Below, in pieces: positions 1 to 12,893 of a stretch of DNA of 64,000 bases. Numbering within the stretch: the stretch's first letter is position 1; every line of letters starts with the position of its first letter. This DNA comes from Agapanthus africanus (Eukaryota; Streptophyta; Magnoliopsida; Asparagales; Amaryllidaceae). The notes under the pieces were generated by a model. It worked only from the letters and a program-made list of their open reading frames with translations, ran no database searches and was not told where the DNA came from. The DNA lies in contig JASDDO010000016.1 in assembly GCA_030015575.1 (NCBI GenBank), positions 176,202,815 to 176,266,814 on the forward strand, in the 5' to 3' direction. Position numbers and translations under genes: made by a program.

Positions 1-1318
1 TAGATGATATTTTGATATACTTTAGGAGTCGGGAGGAATATGAGCAGCACTTGAGGATTGCATGGCAGACTTTGAGAGAGCATCAGTTGTTTGCCAAATT
101 CTCGAAGTGCACTTTCTGGCTTGACAGTGTGGAATTCTTGGGTCATATTGTTATGAGGGATAGGATGAAGGTTGATCCGAGGAAGTTTGAGGCGGTACAA
201 CATTGGCCCAGACCCGTGTCAGTGACTGAGATTCGTAGCTTTTTGGGTTTAGTGGGTTATTACCATCGCTTTGTACAGGACTTCTCTCATATTGCGGCAC
301 CTATGACCAGTTTGACCCGAAAGGGAGTTCCGTTTCTATGGATTGAGGGATGTGAGCAGAGTTTCCAGCAGTTGAAGACTTGTATGACGACTGCGCCCGT
401 TCTATCTTTACCTTCAGGCTCAGGCGGATTTGCGGCATATTGTGATGCATATCATGTTGGCTTAGGTTGTGTATTGATGCAGCACGACAGAGTTATTGCT
501 TATGCTTCTCGGCAGCTGAAGAAACATGAGCAGAATTACCCTGCACATGATTTAGAGATAGCCACAGTGGTCTTTGCACTGAATATTTGGAGACACTATC
601 TATATGGAGAGTCATGCCAGATCTTTATAGACCACGAGAGTCTGAAGTATATATTCCAGCAGTGGGATCTGAACTTGAGGCAGCGTCGCTGGATGGAGCT
701 GGTGAAAGATTATGATTGTGAGATTCTTTATCATCCGGGCAAGGCAAATGTAGTGGCTGACGCGTTGTGTAGGAGGCCTGGGATTAGCTTGTCGTATTTG
801 AGTTCAGTTCGGAGGCAATCGGATGCTGATTGGCAGATTTTGTGCGACAGTGGTATCCAGTTTGAGCGTACCCCTGTAGGTGGACAGTTTTCCCTTGTTC
901 GTGCTTGTCCACTTTTGCTTGATCGTATTAGGGAGGCACAGTCCGAGGATGCACGACTTTCAGAGGTTTTGGAGCGAGTTCAGCAGTATGGGGATTCTGA
1001 GTATACGATTGACAGCGAAGGAGTGCTATGGTTTGGGACCTGGTTGTGTGTACCCGGCGTTGATGGGCTGAGGCGTATGATATTAGAGGATGTACATCAG
1101 TCTTCCAACAGCGTTCATCCAGGATCTACTAAGATGTATCACGATTTATGAGACGTGTACTGGTGGGAAGGGATGAAACGTGATGTGTCTGACTTCTTTT
1201 CGAAATGCCTGATTTTTCAGCAAGTCAAAGCCGAACATCAGAGGCTGGCCGGAGAGTTGCAGCCTCTACCCGTTCTGGAGTGGAAATGGGAGCGGATCTC
1301 CATGGATTTCGTTGTGGG
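1..1318 (+). pseudogene. Ty3/Gypsy pol, part 1: end of reverse transcriptase, RNase H, start of integrase
   Basis: The frame is open from base 3 and starts inside the RT active site (LDDILIY at 1-20), so the upstream RT, protease and gag lie outside the window. The RT thumb follows (FLGLVGYYHRFVQDFS, 240-290), then RNase H (YCDAYHVGLGCVLMQ near 440; DHESLKYIF near 640; LNLRQRRW near 675), then the integrase zinc region and the first catalytic segment (ISMDFVVG, 1297-1320). A TGA at 1149-1151 stands where relatives have Arg. The integrase zinc finger reads KCLIF, where the family normally has CxxC, so the second Cys is lost. The frame is cut at 1318 by element A and resumes at 22317. Family (chromovirus, Tekay/Del-like) is inferred from the C-terminus and LTR. 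Confidence 0.93.
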
Positions 1319-3359
1319 TGTAAGTCCACGTTGCCCACCCCGGTGCTTGCGGGGAGGCGGAAAACGGAATAAAAATCAAATTTTTATCATACTAGGCAAC
1401 ATGGACTAGACAAAGGAGGATCTTTGCTAAACAAAAACAAGCTAAAGCTAACTAGAAACTAGCTAAGGGTAGAATGGTTATACCTAATACTTTATGTCCT
1501 TCTCTCCTTGCGCCTTGGAGTAGTAGAAAGGGATCACCTTTGTCGTCTTCTCACGTCGAAGAAGGATCCACCTGAAAGCCTCAACCTTTGGCTTCAACTC
1601 CAAGCTAGAAGTAACTAGGGTGCTAGAAGTGCTAATCCTAGAACCCTAGATGAGAGTAGAGATTATCAAGAAGTGGTTTTTCTCAAACTCAAGTGTTTCT
1701 CAACACATGAGAGGGGAGAGCTTGAGGGAGAGGAAGAACAAGAGAGAGAAAGTAAATGATAGAATGAGAGAATAATAAACCATTCTCACATATATGTGTG
1801 AATTATTATAAATTGATAATTAGCTAGATAATTGTCATGGTTAATCAAGACATGACCATTATCATTTCATATTTAATGCTAATTGCAAGGATCAAAGAGC
1901 ATCTTTTATATGGAATGATGATGGTCAACATGTCAACTAAGGTCAACAAGTCAAGATAGTCAAATGGTCAACAACCATAACCATGCACAATTATATTAAA
2001 CTAATATCAATTAACCATAATACACACATAAGCATTAGGGTTAATAAAATGACAATGGTCATTAACCCTAATCAAAGTCCTCTCCCTCTGTCTCAAGCAA
2101 CTGTGCATACGCACCCGTATTCGTGATCCGAGGAACACGAATACAAAGAGATAAAACCAATCCCAAATCATATACTAGGATCTGGCTTAAACCAAAGCCC
2201 GCTAGTATAAGCTGTCCGGACAACAAACGTGCACAAGTGCGCGGATGTGAACGAACCTGTCGCAAAACCATGCGACCTCTACTCATTTTGCCTAAAGGTG
2301 AATAGCTCTCTGTGTGGGACTCTAAAGACTCGACACTACGCTGGCAGTGGGTTTAACCACAGACCGCAAGCGGCACTAGCTGTACGTAACGGTCCCCAGG
2401 TAGATGCCAATAAGAAGACTGACGAGGTGAACCCCATCTGAACTCCTACTGAGCCTGTATGTGACAGTCTCCGTACAGTCCGGTCTGTTCGTCTGATACA
2501 TCGCATGGCGGGCCTAGGGGGCGGTGAACGTCAGTCCCCTAATAGCGGTACAAGTCATGTCGGAGTGTAGCCCCGAACACCCTGAGATAACACTGGAAAC
2601 CTACCAGTATATCTCGCTTGCCCTGGCCAGGGACTACTTGTGTAATGGCTCTCCTGGACACAGCGCGATGTCAACCCCCAATACCGGGAGAGACGAATCC
2701 TGTCTAACCGTCACTGCCTCCAAGTGCTTCGGGACTGCACCCAAAAACTACCTGTTTGCATGACTCCTTTGAGCCGTGGTAGGCTAGTAATCAAAGTGCA
2801 GTGGGAACACACTCGAGGCGAAGTGACAGTGTCAAGTCAGCGGACTAAGATGTACTCATGTCACCTGGGAACTGATAACTGACGATAGATATAATACCAA
2901 CCAACAGTTCCCGACGAGTCCTGTCCAGTGTACTCGTAACCTAACGAGCACCCGCATACTATCTTAAGTACGACGTACTGACGGCTGTGGGACAGACCGT
3001 CTCCCACGCTGGGATGAGAAGCGCATACGCTAGTCTACTCCGGAGTATCGATGCCCTGTCTCGATAGTCCAACGACTAGGGACCTGTATAAGGATGTGCT
3101 TATGGATTACCCAGCTCCCACGAGTGTGAGCGCCATCACAACGCTGGTAATCAAGCAAAGATCCTAAGGGCTCTACTAATATGTATATCAGCGATATGCT
3201 AAAAGAAACACATGCACATATTAAAGCAGAGACAAACCAAGTAGCATACTACCATTTCGAGCAAGATTGTATATACAACTGTGAATATCCCAAGCTTCCA
3301 TTAAGTAATATACAAACTAGTATGATACAGTAATGGCCTCTAGGGCATATACACTAACA
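1319..3359 (-). repeat. 3' LTR of element A
   Basis: The LTR is 2041 bp with TG...CA ends and matches 20275-22316 almost base for base. It contains a small + strand hairpin next to its right-hand (sense 3') end: CCCCG, loop, CGGGG (about 1338-1353). It also has the conserved LTR block with inverted repeats at 2867-2912 (GGGAACTG / CAGTTCCC) and 2933-2948 (CTCGT / ACGAG), and the palindrome CCCTGGCCAGGG at 2621-2632. Small open frames inside it occur identically in the other copy and have no coding character. Confidence 0.96.
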
Positions 3360-3372
3360 ATCTCCCACTTGC
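3360..3372 (-). other. polypurine tract of element A
   Basis: The sense strand reads CAAGTGGGAGATT directly next to the 3' LTR. This is the usual plant Copia plus-strand primer, and the same block stands beside the 3' LTRs of B, D, F and H. Confidence 0.9.
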
Positions 3373-3373
3373 A

Positions 3374-6300
3374 CTAAGGCCATGTACTGGCGTATCGAAG
3401 ACCTATCATCTCGATCAGCCGCTCGAACTGAGTCTGGGGCAAGGCCTTGGTGAATGGATCTGCTGTGTTATCTTCTGAAGCAACCCTCCGAACCTCGATC
3501 TCCCGGCGATCCACGATCTCCCTGATCAGGTGATACCGCCTCAAGATGTGTCTGGATTTCTGGTGGGACCTGGGTTCCTTCGCTAAAGCTATAGCCCCGT
3601 TGTTGTCGCAATATAGAGGTATTGGGTCAACAATGGACGGAACCATCTGAAGTTCTCTCAAGAACTTCCTCATCCAGACAGCTTCTTTTGCGGCATCAGA
3701 TGCAGCGATGTATTCCGCTTCCATAGTCGAGTCAGCAACGGTTTCCTGTTTGGAGCTCTTCCAACACACCGCCCCTCCATTGAGGGTGAAGACAAAACCC
3801 GACATGGACTTGGAATCATCCTTGTCACTCTGGAAGCTAGAGTCAGCAAAGGCCTCAATCTGGAGGTCTTTTCCGCCATACACCAAGAACATCTCCTTAG
3901 TCCTTCTCAGGTACTTGAGAATGTTCTTTACCACTATCCAATGTTTCTCCCCAGGGTTTGACTGATACCTGCTTACCACACTCAGTGCATAAGCCACATC
4001 CGGTCTGGTACACAACATCGCATACATTATAGAGCCTACCGCAGAAGCGTAGGGTATAATAGACATGCGATCCCTCTCCAAATCAGTCTTGGGAGACATC
4101 TCTTTGGAGAGGGTGATCCCGTGACAAGCCGGTAGATTACCGCGCTTGGAATCTTCCATACTGAATCTCTTCAGTATGGTGTCGATGTACCTGGACTGTG
4201 AAAGTCCCAATATCCTCTTGGATCTGTCACGGTAGATCCGGATACCCAGAATGTATGAGGCATCACCCAGGTCTTTCATGGAGAACCTGTGTGACAAGAA
4301 CCCCTTGACAGATTGTAGCATAGGAATGTCATTTCCTATTAAGAGAATGTCATCCACGTATAAAATGAGGAATACTACAGTTCTCGCTACAAATCTACAA
4401 TAGATGCATGGTTCATCTGGATTTTTGATAAAGCCAAATTCCTTGATCGTCTCATCAAAACAGATGTTCCAACTCCGCGATGCCTGCTTTAGTCCATAAA
4501 TAGACTTAAGCAACTTGCACACCTTTCCGCTGCTCCCACTCTGAATGAAACCTTCTGGCTGGTCCATATAGACACACTCCTCTAAATGTCCATTTAGAAA
4601 AGCTGTCTTTACGTCCATCTGCCAAATCTCATAATCGTGGAAGGCAGCAATGGCAAGAAGGATCCGAATGGATTTCAGCATAGCTACAGGAGAAAAGGTT
4701 TCGTCATAGTCCAAACCAGGTCTTTGACGAAAACCCTTTGCAACCAGTCTAGCTTTATAGGTCTCAACCTGTTCATCTACACCAATCTTCCTTTTGAAGA
4801 TCCACTTGCATCCTACGGGTTTTACCCCATCTGGAGCAATGTCCAACGTCCATACTTTGTTGGTGTACATGGACTCCATTTCGGTCCGCATTGCATCCAG
4901 CCATTTTACCGAGTCGATGCTCTGAATGGCTTGCTGGAAGCTAGTAAGCTCATCACAGTCTATGATGCAATCCTCTCTATCCCCGTCAATGAGAAAACCG
5001 TAGTATCTCTCGGGCGGATGAGACTGCCTACTACTCCTGCGGAGTGGCGTGGGAATGTCCTAATCTTTCGAACCCTCTGGTTCTACTAAGCTTTCAGTAA
5101 TAGCTTGTGGTTCTGGAATTTCTTCCAGTTCTATTGCGCTCCCACTTATTTCTTTTTCTAAGAACTGATGTTTCAGAAAATGGGCATTACGAGAAACAAG
5201 GACTTTTTGTTCCTCTGCGTAATAGAAAAGATACCCCCTGGAGTTCTTTGGGTATCCCACAAACTTGCACAGTACTGAGCGTGCCTCTAGTTTGTCCGCA
5301 TGCTGCTTTTTGACATAAGCTGGACATCCCCAAATCTTCAGGTATTGAAGATAGGGTTTCTTCCCACTCCATAACTCATATGGTGTGGTAGGCACAGTCT
5401 TAGTGGGAACTCGGTTCAAAAGGTATGCAGCTGATTCTAGCGCATATCCCCAGAACGATTGCGGCAACTCAGCGTTACTCATCATGGACCGTACCATATC
5501 CAATAGGGTTCGGTTCCGTCTCTCCGATACACCGTTATGTTGCGGAGTGTATGGAGGAGTAAGCTGAGAGAGAATTCCATTCTCTTTTAAGTAACCCAGG
5601 AACTCGGCACTCAAGTATTCACCACCTCGATCAGATCTCAGTGCCTTGATACTTTTGCCTGTTTGTTTTTCTACTTCATTCTTATATTCCTGGAACTTTT
5701 CAAAAGCTTCGGATTTATGCTTCATCAAGAAGACATGTCCGAACCTTGAGAAATCATCCGTAAAAGTAATGAAGTAAGAATAACCGCTTCGTGCATGTGT
5801 AGACATTGGACCGCACACGTCGCTGTGTACGAGTCCCAAGAGCTCGCTCGCTCTTACTCCGTGTCCAGTGAACGGAGTCTTTGTCATCTTTCCTTTGAGA
5901 CAGGATTGACAAGTTGCATACGATTGATATTCGAACGGATCCAAATATCCTTCTGCATGTAACTTAGTCAACCTTCTCTCATTGATGTGACCCAGTCTAC
6001 AATGCCATAAGAAAGTTTTATTGATTTCTGGAGACTTTCTTTTGTGTGTATTCTGGATATTGAAAATCTGTGGTTGGTTTAAAACGTATATACCGTTGTT
6101 CAATGTACCTGACCCAATCAAAACTTGATTAAGGTGAATGTTCACTACATTACTTACAAATGCAACTTGATTAAGGTGAATGTTCACTACATTACTTACA
6201 AATGCAAATTCATAACCTTTTTTAGATAATAAAGATACAGAAATGATATTACAGGTTGCATTTGGTACATAATAACAACTACGCAAAACCAAAAAGTGTC

Positions 6301-7344
6301 CATCCGACAATCCCAGGTGATGGTCCCCCACGGCCTCAGCATCTATGCTAGCACCGTTTGCAACTCTGAGGGTCATGTCACCTGCCTTCAAAACTCTACG
6401 CTTTCTCAACGCCTGCAAAGAATTACAGATATGAGATCTTGATCCGGTATCCAATACCCAGGATGTAGAGTTTATTGATAGACAGTTTTCAATAACATAC
6501 ACACCTGAAGCTGAAGCCGCAACTCGCTTCAAATCCTGTGTTCTGGCCTTCCAAGCCTTGCAATCATGTTTCCAGTGACCACTTTTGTGACAATAGAAGC
6601 ATTCTTCCTTCCCCACCAGCTTACCCGCTACCTTTGTTGCTTTTCCTTTTCCCTTCGTATCCACTTTACTGACACCGCCTCTTGGTTTGGCGGGGGCTTT
6701 CTTCGTCTTACCCTTGGCTTTCGCCCTGGATCTAGAAGAGGAAGATCCTCCTACAAACAAAGTGGATGTCTCCCTACCTTTCTGTAGGGTGCCCTCAGCA
6801 CTCCTCAACATGTTCAGAAGTTCGGAAAGTTCAACCTCCTTTCCTTGCATGTTGAAGTTAAGGATAAACTGGGCGTAAGTGGAAGGAAGGGACTGGAGAA
6901 TTAAATCAGTATAGAGTTCATTCTCCAACATGGTCCCAAGGTCCGCGAGCTCCTCTATGTAGCCAATCATCTTAAGCACGTGTTCCGCTACCGATGATCC
7001 GACGGCCAACCTTGCCGAAAACAACTTCTTCGACACTTCGTATCTGGCGATACGAGACTGCTCTCCATACAGTTCTTTTGTATGAAGAAATATGGACTCT
7101 AGGTCCATATTCTCGTGCCTCCTCTGATGTTCGTTGTCCATTGAGGCTAGTACGAGGCATTTGGCCTTCGCGCAATCTATTTCATAGGTCTTGTAGATTT
7201 CCCTATCTACGACACTGGTTTTGGGACCTGGGACAGGGGGAGCTTTGGTGGTAAGGACATACCCCAACTTGTCGTAAGTGATTGCCATCTTGACATTCCT
7301 GAGCCAGTCTTTGTAGTTTGGCCCTGTCAATATGTTCTTATCTA
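3374..7344 (-). pseudogene. Copia gag-pol of element A (single frame, one premature stop)
   Basis: This encodes a gag-pol polyprotein. Along the sense strand: gag with a CCHC knuckle (CFYCHKSGHWKHDC, about 6555-6606); protease (VLDTGS, about 6450); integrase zinc region (about 5880-6000) and DDE core (DVCGPM about 5815, RSDRGGEY about 5630, VSERRNRT about 5520); RT with intact YVDD (about 4355); and RNase H (DSTMEAEYIA about 3720) ending at 3374. The only break is TAG at 5060-5062. Element F has Gln (CAG) there, so it is a C-to-T change; the frame continues in phase to 3374. The first eight codons lie beyond B, at 18179-18200. Counting one target copy, the coding length is 3993 bases (1331 codons with stop), normal for Copia. 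A 42-bp in-frame duplication lies at 6123-6206. Confidence 0.93.
6123..6206 (-). repeat. 42-bp perfect tandem duplication inside the pol of A
   Basis: Two identical 42-bp units (6123-6164 and 6165-6206) encode the segment VSNVVNIHLNQV twice, between protease and the integrase zinc region. Element F has one unit, so this is a gain in A. It keeps the reading frame. Confidence 0.93.
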
Positions 7345-7349
7345 GTAAT

Positions 7350-9573
7350 TGTAGGGTTCCTAGGCACACAATAGAGGTCTCACAAGGCATCAACCATGCC
7401 AATTTCAAATTTTATGGGTGCCGAGAAACCCTAATACGGATCGTCGACTAGAACTCTAGGCAAAAAACGAACCTAGTTAACAACTTAACTAAAGATAAGA
7501 AGCTACAACCTTTGTAGATCCGGTTATCCACTTCCTTAGCTCCACGTAGTCATCCCCTCGCTGCCCATCTCGAATCTCGGACTCTCGCGTCGGCTTCATC
7601 GGAGAAATGAGCGGAATAGGTCGTCGGCTTCGTGCCGAAGATGATCTACGCCGAGGTTGCACAAGTTCAAGCTCCAACTTCACCAAGTTGTGAAACTTAT
7701 GAAGAAAACACCCAAAACAACTTGGCAAGAGGTAGAGGGTGAAGAAATAGGAGGTGGGTTCACTTTAGAATTGGATTTCACTCACTTTTGCTCAAGTTGC
7801 CATTGATGGACTTAAGCTTTTCTTGAAGAAGAAGATGATCAAGAAGAAGAAAGAATATGATAAGTATTGGAAAAAGAATAATAAAAATGAATACTTATCA
7901 TCTTCTAACCTTGGTTAAGTGTAGAGAATAGACCATGGTCAAGTGAGAATGGTTAGGGTTAAGTATGAAGACAAAATGGTCACATTAGTCAAACCTTCTT
8001 GAAGCTTCAATAAGCTTCATGTTAGAATGAAACCATTTTGTTTTCTTTTATTTATTTATCAAGAAAGAATAGATAAATAAATAAGTAATTGAATCAAAAC
8101 CCTAACTATTATCATAACCATGGTTTAAGTCTTAACACAAAACCAAAATTCATGCATCATTAAACATGATACAATCAAGTGCACAAAAGTATATCACATA
8201 TACAACTTATGAACTTCAAGTGAGAAAATCCATTTAAAGTGAACCAATACTAGTTAATGCAAAGCAATATATCAAATATATAATTATACATTAAATCATT
8301 AAATCAACATTTGATTCAATGATCCGGTCATGTCGCACATAACCGACTAGTATCCAATGTATCGATTTATCGAATCAATGATTCGATAACTAGGTCATAT
8401 CGCATAGAACCAATCGAAACATTCATCGCGAGAATAAAATGCGGTATTACATACATGCATTATTCTCGGTCCCGCACATATCTCATATGCGCTCCTATTT
8501 CGTTTCGCTTGAGCCAGGAAACCTCTGTATAGGACTATAAAGACTCGTCAATACGCCGGTAGCAGATGATGATCATATCAAGCACCCACAAGCCGCAAGC
8601 GGTCTGCTAAACGTAACGGCCACCCGGGTATTAAGCGATCAGAAGATCAACGAGCTAGCCCGCTCACACTCCTGTGAATCCAACCAGTAACACTTACCAT
8701 ACAGTCCGGTCCGTTCGTCTGATATGTTGCATATCAAGTCTAGGGGTGGTAAACGTCAGACCCCAATAACCGATAAGTCATGCCGATGTGAGGCTCATAA
8801 CGGGTCGAGAAACTACTGGTAACACTTACCAGCAAATCTCTGATCAGCCCTGGCCAGGGACTTCCCTGTTATGGCCAATCGAGCACAGCGCAACATCAAC
8901 CCCCAATACCGGGAGAGACGAAACCCCTCCTATCGCTCATTGCCTCCATGTGACTCGGGACTGTACCCAAAGACCACCGTTTTGCACGCCCTCATGGACG
9001 TGGTAAGGTGGAGATCAAAGCACAGTGGGAATCACATAAGACTCTATGACGATCTCGGGTCTACAGACTAACCTGTACAAGTGTCACCTGAGAACTGCCA
9101 TCTGACGTGAGGTATAATACCATCTGGGAGTTCTCAGCGAGTCCGTCCAGTATACCCAGTCTCCACTGAGCACCCGTATACCATCTCTGATGTCAAACAC
9201 CAATGGATATGGGATCATCCATCGCCCATCTCATGGGTCGAGAAGCGTATACGCTAGTCTACTCTGGTATATCGATGCCCCGTCTCGATAGACCCATGAC
9301 TAGGGACCTTGAAGGATGTACTTATGGACTACCATATCCCCACTAGTATGATCTGCATCATAGTCCAGGTAGTCAAGTACACATCCTAAGGGCTTTACCA
9401 ACATGTAACTATAAGACAGTTTAAAGAGACAAGTGTACATGTTAAGATAAAGAGTAACCAGATAGCATACTATCATATCGAGCAAGAAAGTCATCTCTAT
9501 ATATGTCCAAGAATCCAATATAATATACATCATCTGTACAATACTGGCCTCTAGGGCATACACACAACTAACA
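7350..9573 (-). repeat. 3' LTR of element B
   Basis: The LTR is 2224 bp, beginning TGTAGGGTTCC and ending AACTAACA on the + strand. It is colinear with 15955-18178 without length change. It has the LTR hairpin block shared with other families: TGAGAACT (9089-9096) / AGTTCTCA (9129-9136), CAGT (9157-9160) / ACTG (9165-9168), and the palindrome CCCTGGCCAGGG (8848-8859). Confidence 0.96.
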
Positions 9574-9586
9574 ATCTCCCACTTGC
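9574..9586 (-). other. polypurine tract of element B
   Basis: The sense strand reads GCAAGTGGGAGAT immediately before the 3' LTR, the same as in A. Confidence 0.88.
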
Positions 9587-9587
9587 A

Positions 9588-12500
9588 CTAGGGCCAGCTG
9601 TTGTAGTATCGCATACCGAGCATCCCGAAGAGTCTCTCAAACTGTATCTGGGGAATGGCCTTCGTGAGTGGATCCGCCGTGTTGTTCTTCGTGTCAACTC
9701 TCCTGACCTCGATCTCCCGGCGATCAACTATCTCCCAGATCAGGTGATACCGTCTCAGAATATGCCTGGATCGCTGATGGGACCTGGGTTCCTTGGCCAA
9801 AGCCACCGCTCCATTGTTATCGCAATTCAAAGGTATTGGATGCTCAATGGATGGAACTACACCAAGTTCATTAATGAACTTCTTGATCCAGACAGCCTCT
9901 TTGGCAGCATCGTTGGCAGCGATGTATTCAGCCTCCATCGTCGAGTCTGCCACGGTTTCCTGCTTGGAACTCTTCCAGCTAACCGTCCCTCCGTAAAGGG
10001 TAAAGACAAATCCCGAATGCGACTTAGAGTCGTCCTTATCACTCTGGAAGCTCGAATCGGTAAAGGACTCCACTTGGAGTTCCCCGTTACCATACACCAA
10101 GAGCATCTCTTTAGTCCTTCGCAAGTACTTGAGAATGCTCTTCACAGCTGTCCAGTGATTCTCTCCAGGATCAGCTTGATACCTGCTCACTACACTTAGT
10201 GAGTATGCTACATCGGGTCTGGTACATAGCATCGCATACATGATAGAGCCTACAGCCGAAGCATAGGGTATCCCTTGCATGCGAGCTCTCTCCAAATCAG
10301 TCTTGGGAGACATCTCTTTGGAGAGAGTGACTCCAGAGTTCGTGGGCAAGTTCCCACGCTTGGAATCTTCCATACTAAACCTTTTTAGTATGGTGTCAAT
10401 GTACCTGGATTGGGACAATCCCAATATCCGTTTGGATCTATCTCTATAGATCCTAATTCCCAATATGCAGGAGGCATCACCAAGATCTTTCATTGAGAAT
10501 CTTTGTGATAAGAAGAGCTTGACCGATTGCAGCATACGAATATCATTTCCTTTCAAGAGTATGTTGTCCACGTACAATACGAGGAAGACAACCTTACTCT
10601 CTGTCACCTTCTTGTAAATACAAGGTTCATCTGGGTTTTTGACGAAATCAAACTCTTTGATAACGACGTCAAAGCAGATGTTCCAACTCCGCGATACTTG
10701 CTTTAATCCATAAATGGATTTAAGCAGCTTGCACACCTTCCCGCTGCTCCCACTGTCTATGAAGCCCTCTGGCTGAGTCATGTACACGCACTCTTCTAAA
10801 TCACCATTTAGAAAGGCGGTCTTAACATCCATTTGCCAGATTTCGTAATCATGATATGCAGCGATGGCAAGCATGATCCGGATGGATTTAAGCATAGCCA
10901 CTGGAGAAAAGGTTTCGTCATAGTCCACACCTGGTCTTTGGCGAAAACCTTTTGCAACAAGTCTAGCTTTGAAAGTCTCCACTTTCCCATCTACACCAAG
11001 TTTCTTCTTGAAGATCTACTTGCTCCCAATGGGTTTTACCCCTTCAGGAGCAACTTCCAAAGTCCATACTTTGTTGGTGTACATGGATTCCATCTCGGAC
11101 CGCATAGCATCCAGCCATTTCACTGAGTCCCTACTCGTGATGGCCTGCTCGAAGCTAGTTGGGTCATCATCCTCCATGATGCAATCCTCGCTCCCACCAT
11201 CCATGAGAAAACCGTAGTATCTCTCAGGTGGGCGAGGAACCCTACTAGATCGGCGGAGAGGCTGAAGTTCATCGGGAGCTACTGAATCCTCTGGTTCAAC
11301 CAAATCTTCTGTTGTAGTCTGTATTGCTGGTACCTCTTCCAGTTCTACCTCCTTGCCACTAATCTCTTTTTCAAGAAATTCCTTTTCTGAAAAGGTGGCA
11401 TGTCGAGAAACAAACACCTTTTGTTCCTCGGTGTGGTAGAAGATATACCCTCGCGAATGTTTAGGATATCCAACAAACTTACACAGAATGGACCTTGCCG
11501 CGAGTTTGTCCGGATTTTGCGTTTTTACATATGCCGGACAACCCCATATCTTAACATAATTAAGACATGGTCACTTTCCTTTCCATATCTCATATGGAGT
11601 GGTTGGCACGGTTTTGGTGGGAACCATATTCAATAGGTCTGCAGCTGTTTCCAGTGCATATCCCCAGAAGGAAATAGGTAACTCAGCTGTGCTCATCATA
11701 GAGCGCACCATATCCAATAGGGTGCGGTTCCTCCGTTCTGATGCACCGTTGTGCTGTGGTGTATATGGAGGAGTCAGCTGAGAGAGAATCGCATTCTCTT
11801 TTAGGAAGTCCAGTAATTCATTGCTTAAGTATTCTCCTCCTCGATCAGATCGAAGGATTTTAATACTTTTTCCGGTTTGGTTCTCAACTTCTTGTTTATA
11901 TTCTCTAAATTTCTCAAAAGCTTCAGACTTGTGTCTTATCAAGTACACATGTCCGTATCTTGAGAGATCGTCAGTGAATGTAATGAAGTACGAAGAACCA
12001 TCCCTGGCATGTGTAGACATGGGACCGCATACATCACTATGTATCAGTCCCAAGAGTTCGGTAACTTTTTCTCCGTGTCCCGTAAACGGAGTTTTGGTCA
12101 TCTTGCCTTTGAGACATGACTGGCAAGTGTCATAAGATGAAAATTCAAACGGATTTAAATATCCATCTTTATGCAACTTAGCTAGTCGTGTCGCATTGAT
12201 GTGACCCAGTCTACAATGCCACAAGAAGGATTCGTTCAGTTCAGAACTCTTCCTCTTGTGTGTGTTTGTTATACTCAGAACTGTTGATTGATTAAGAACA
12301 TAAATGCCATTGCACAACGTGCCTGATCCAACGAACTTTTGGTTACGGAAAATGTTCATAACATTGTCCTGTAATACAAAATTATATCCCTCTTTACTCA
12401 ATAAAGAAACCGATATAATGTTGCATATCAGGTTCGGCATGTAATAGCATTCGTTCAAAACCAATGTATTACCAGTTGGTAATGCAAGGTGATATTCCCC

Positions 12501-12860
12501 GACAGTCTTAGCTGCAACAATTGCACCATTTCCAACTTTAATGTCTTTATCACCTTCTCCAAGTTCTCTACCTTTCCTGAGCCCATGTAACTGATTACAT
12601 ATATGGGATCCTGACCCGGTATCTAATACCCAGGACGTGGAGCAAATGGAGAAACAGTTCTCTGTAACGAACACACCCGAAGAAAATGCATCATCATATA
12701 CTTTCTTCATTCGGGTGGCATGGGAATCCTGGTATTCCCCTATGTCCTGTTCATTCCTATAACTCTTATAAGAAAGAACGGAACCAACGTTCCCCAGCAC
12801 AGTATAACATTCGGGTTCGGTCAATACATCCATATTATTATCTTTATTAGGGCATGACAT
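9588..12860 (-). pseudogene. Copia pol of element B (protease to RNase H, no gag)
   Basis: A single frame of 1091 codons runs from ATG at 12858-12860 to 9588 and is broken by two stops: TGA at 11571-11573 and TAG at 11016-11018 (Trp in relatives). The first 60 or so residues (starting MSCPNKDNNMDV) match nothing in the gag of A. Protease (VLDTGSGSHICN), integrase zinc region, DDE core (DVCGPM, RSDRGGEY, ASERRNRT), RT and RNase H then follow in normal order. The RT active site reads YVDN instead of YVDD (codon at 10563-10565), which removes a catalytic Asp. I chose the ATG at 12860 because it sits just after the conserved GCGACC leader block. The copy is inactive. Lack of gag is shared with H, so it is not a private deletion. 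Confidence 0.9.
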
Positions 12861-12865
12861 GGTCG

Positions 12866-12893
12866 CTACCTGGAGATAGAGAGACGAAAACAC
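12866..12893 (-). promoter_or_regulatory. possible 3' splice site at leader end, element B
   Basis: The sense strand has a pyrimidine-rich run, then CCAGGTAG, then CGACC and the ATG. Matching blocks stand at the same place in A (18213-18240), D (35881-35908), E (43861-43890, + strand) and H (58763-58790). Splicing is inferred; no matching donor was identified. Confidence 0.4.

Noticed and set aside
2068-2763. Small open frames in the LTR of A (also 21018-21729)
   Set aside because: They recur identically in both LTRs because the LTRs are copies; no known domain, no codon bias, and related LTRs do not keep the frames.
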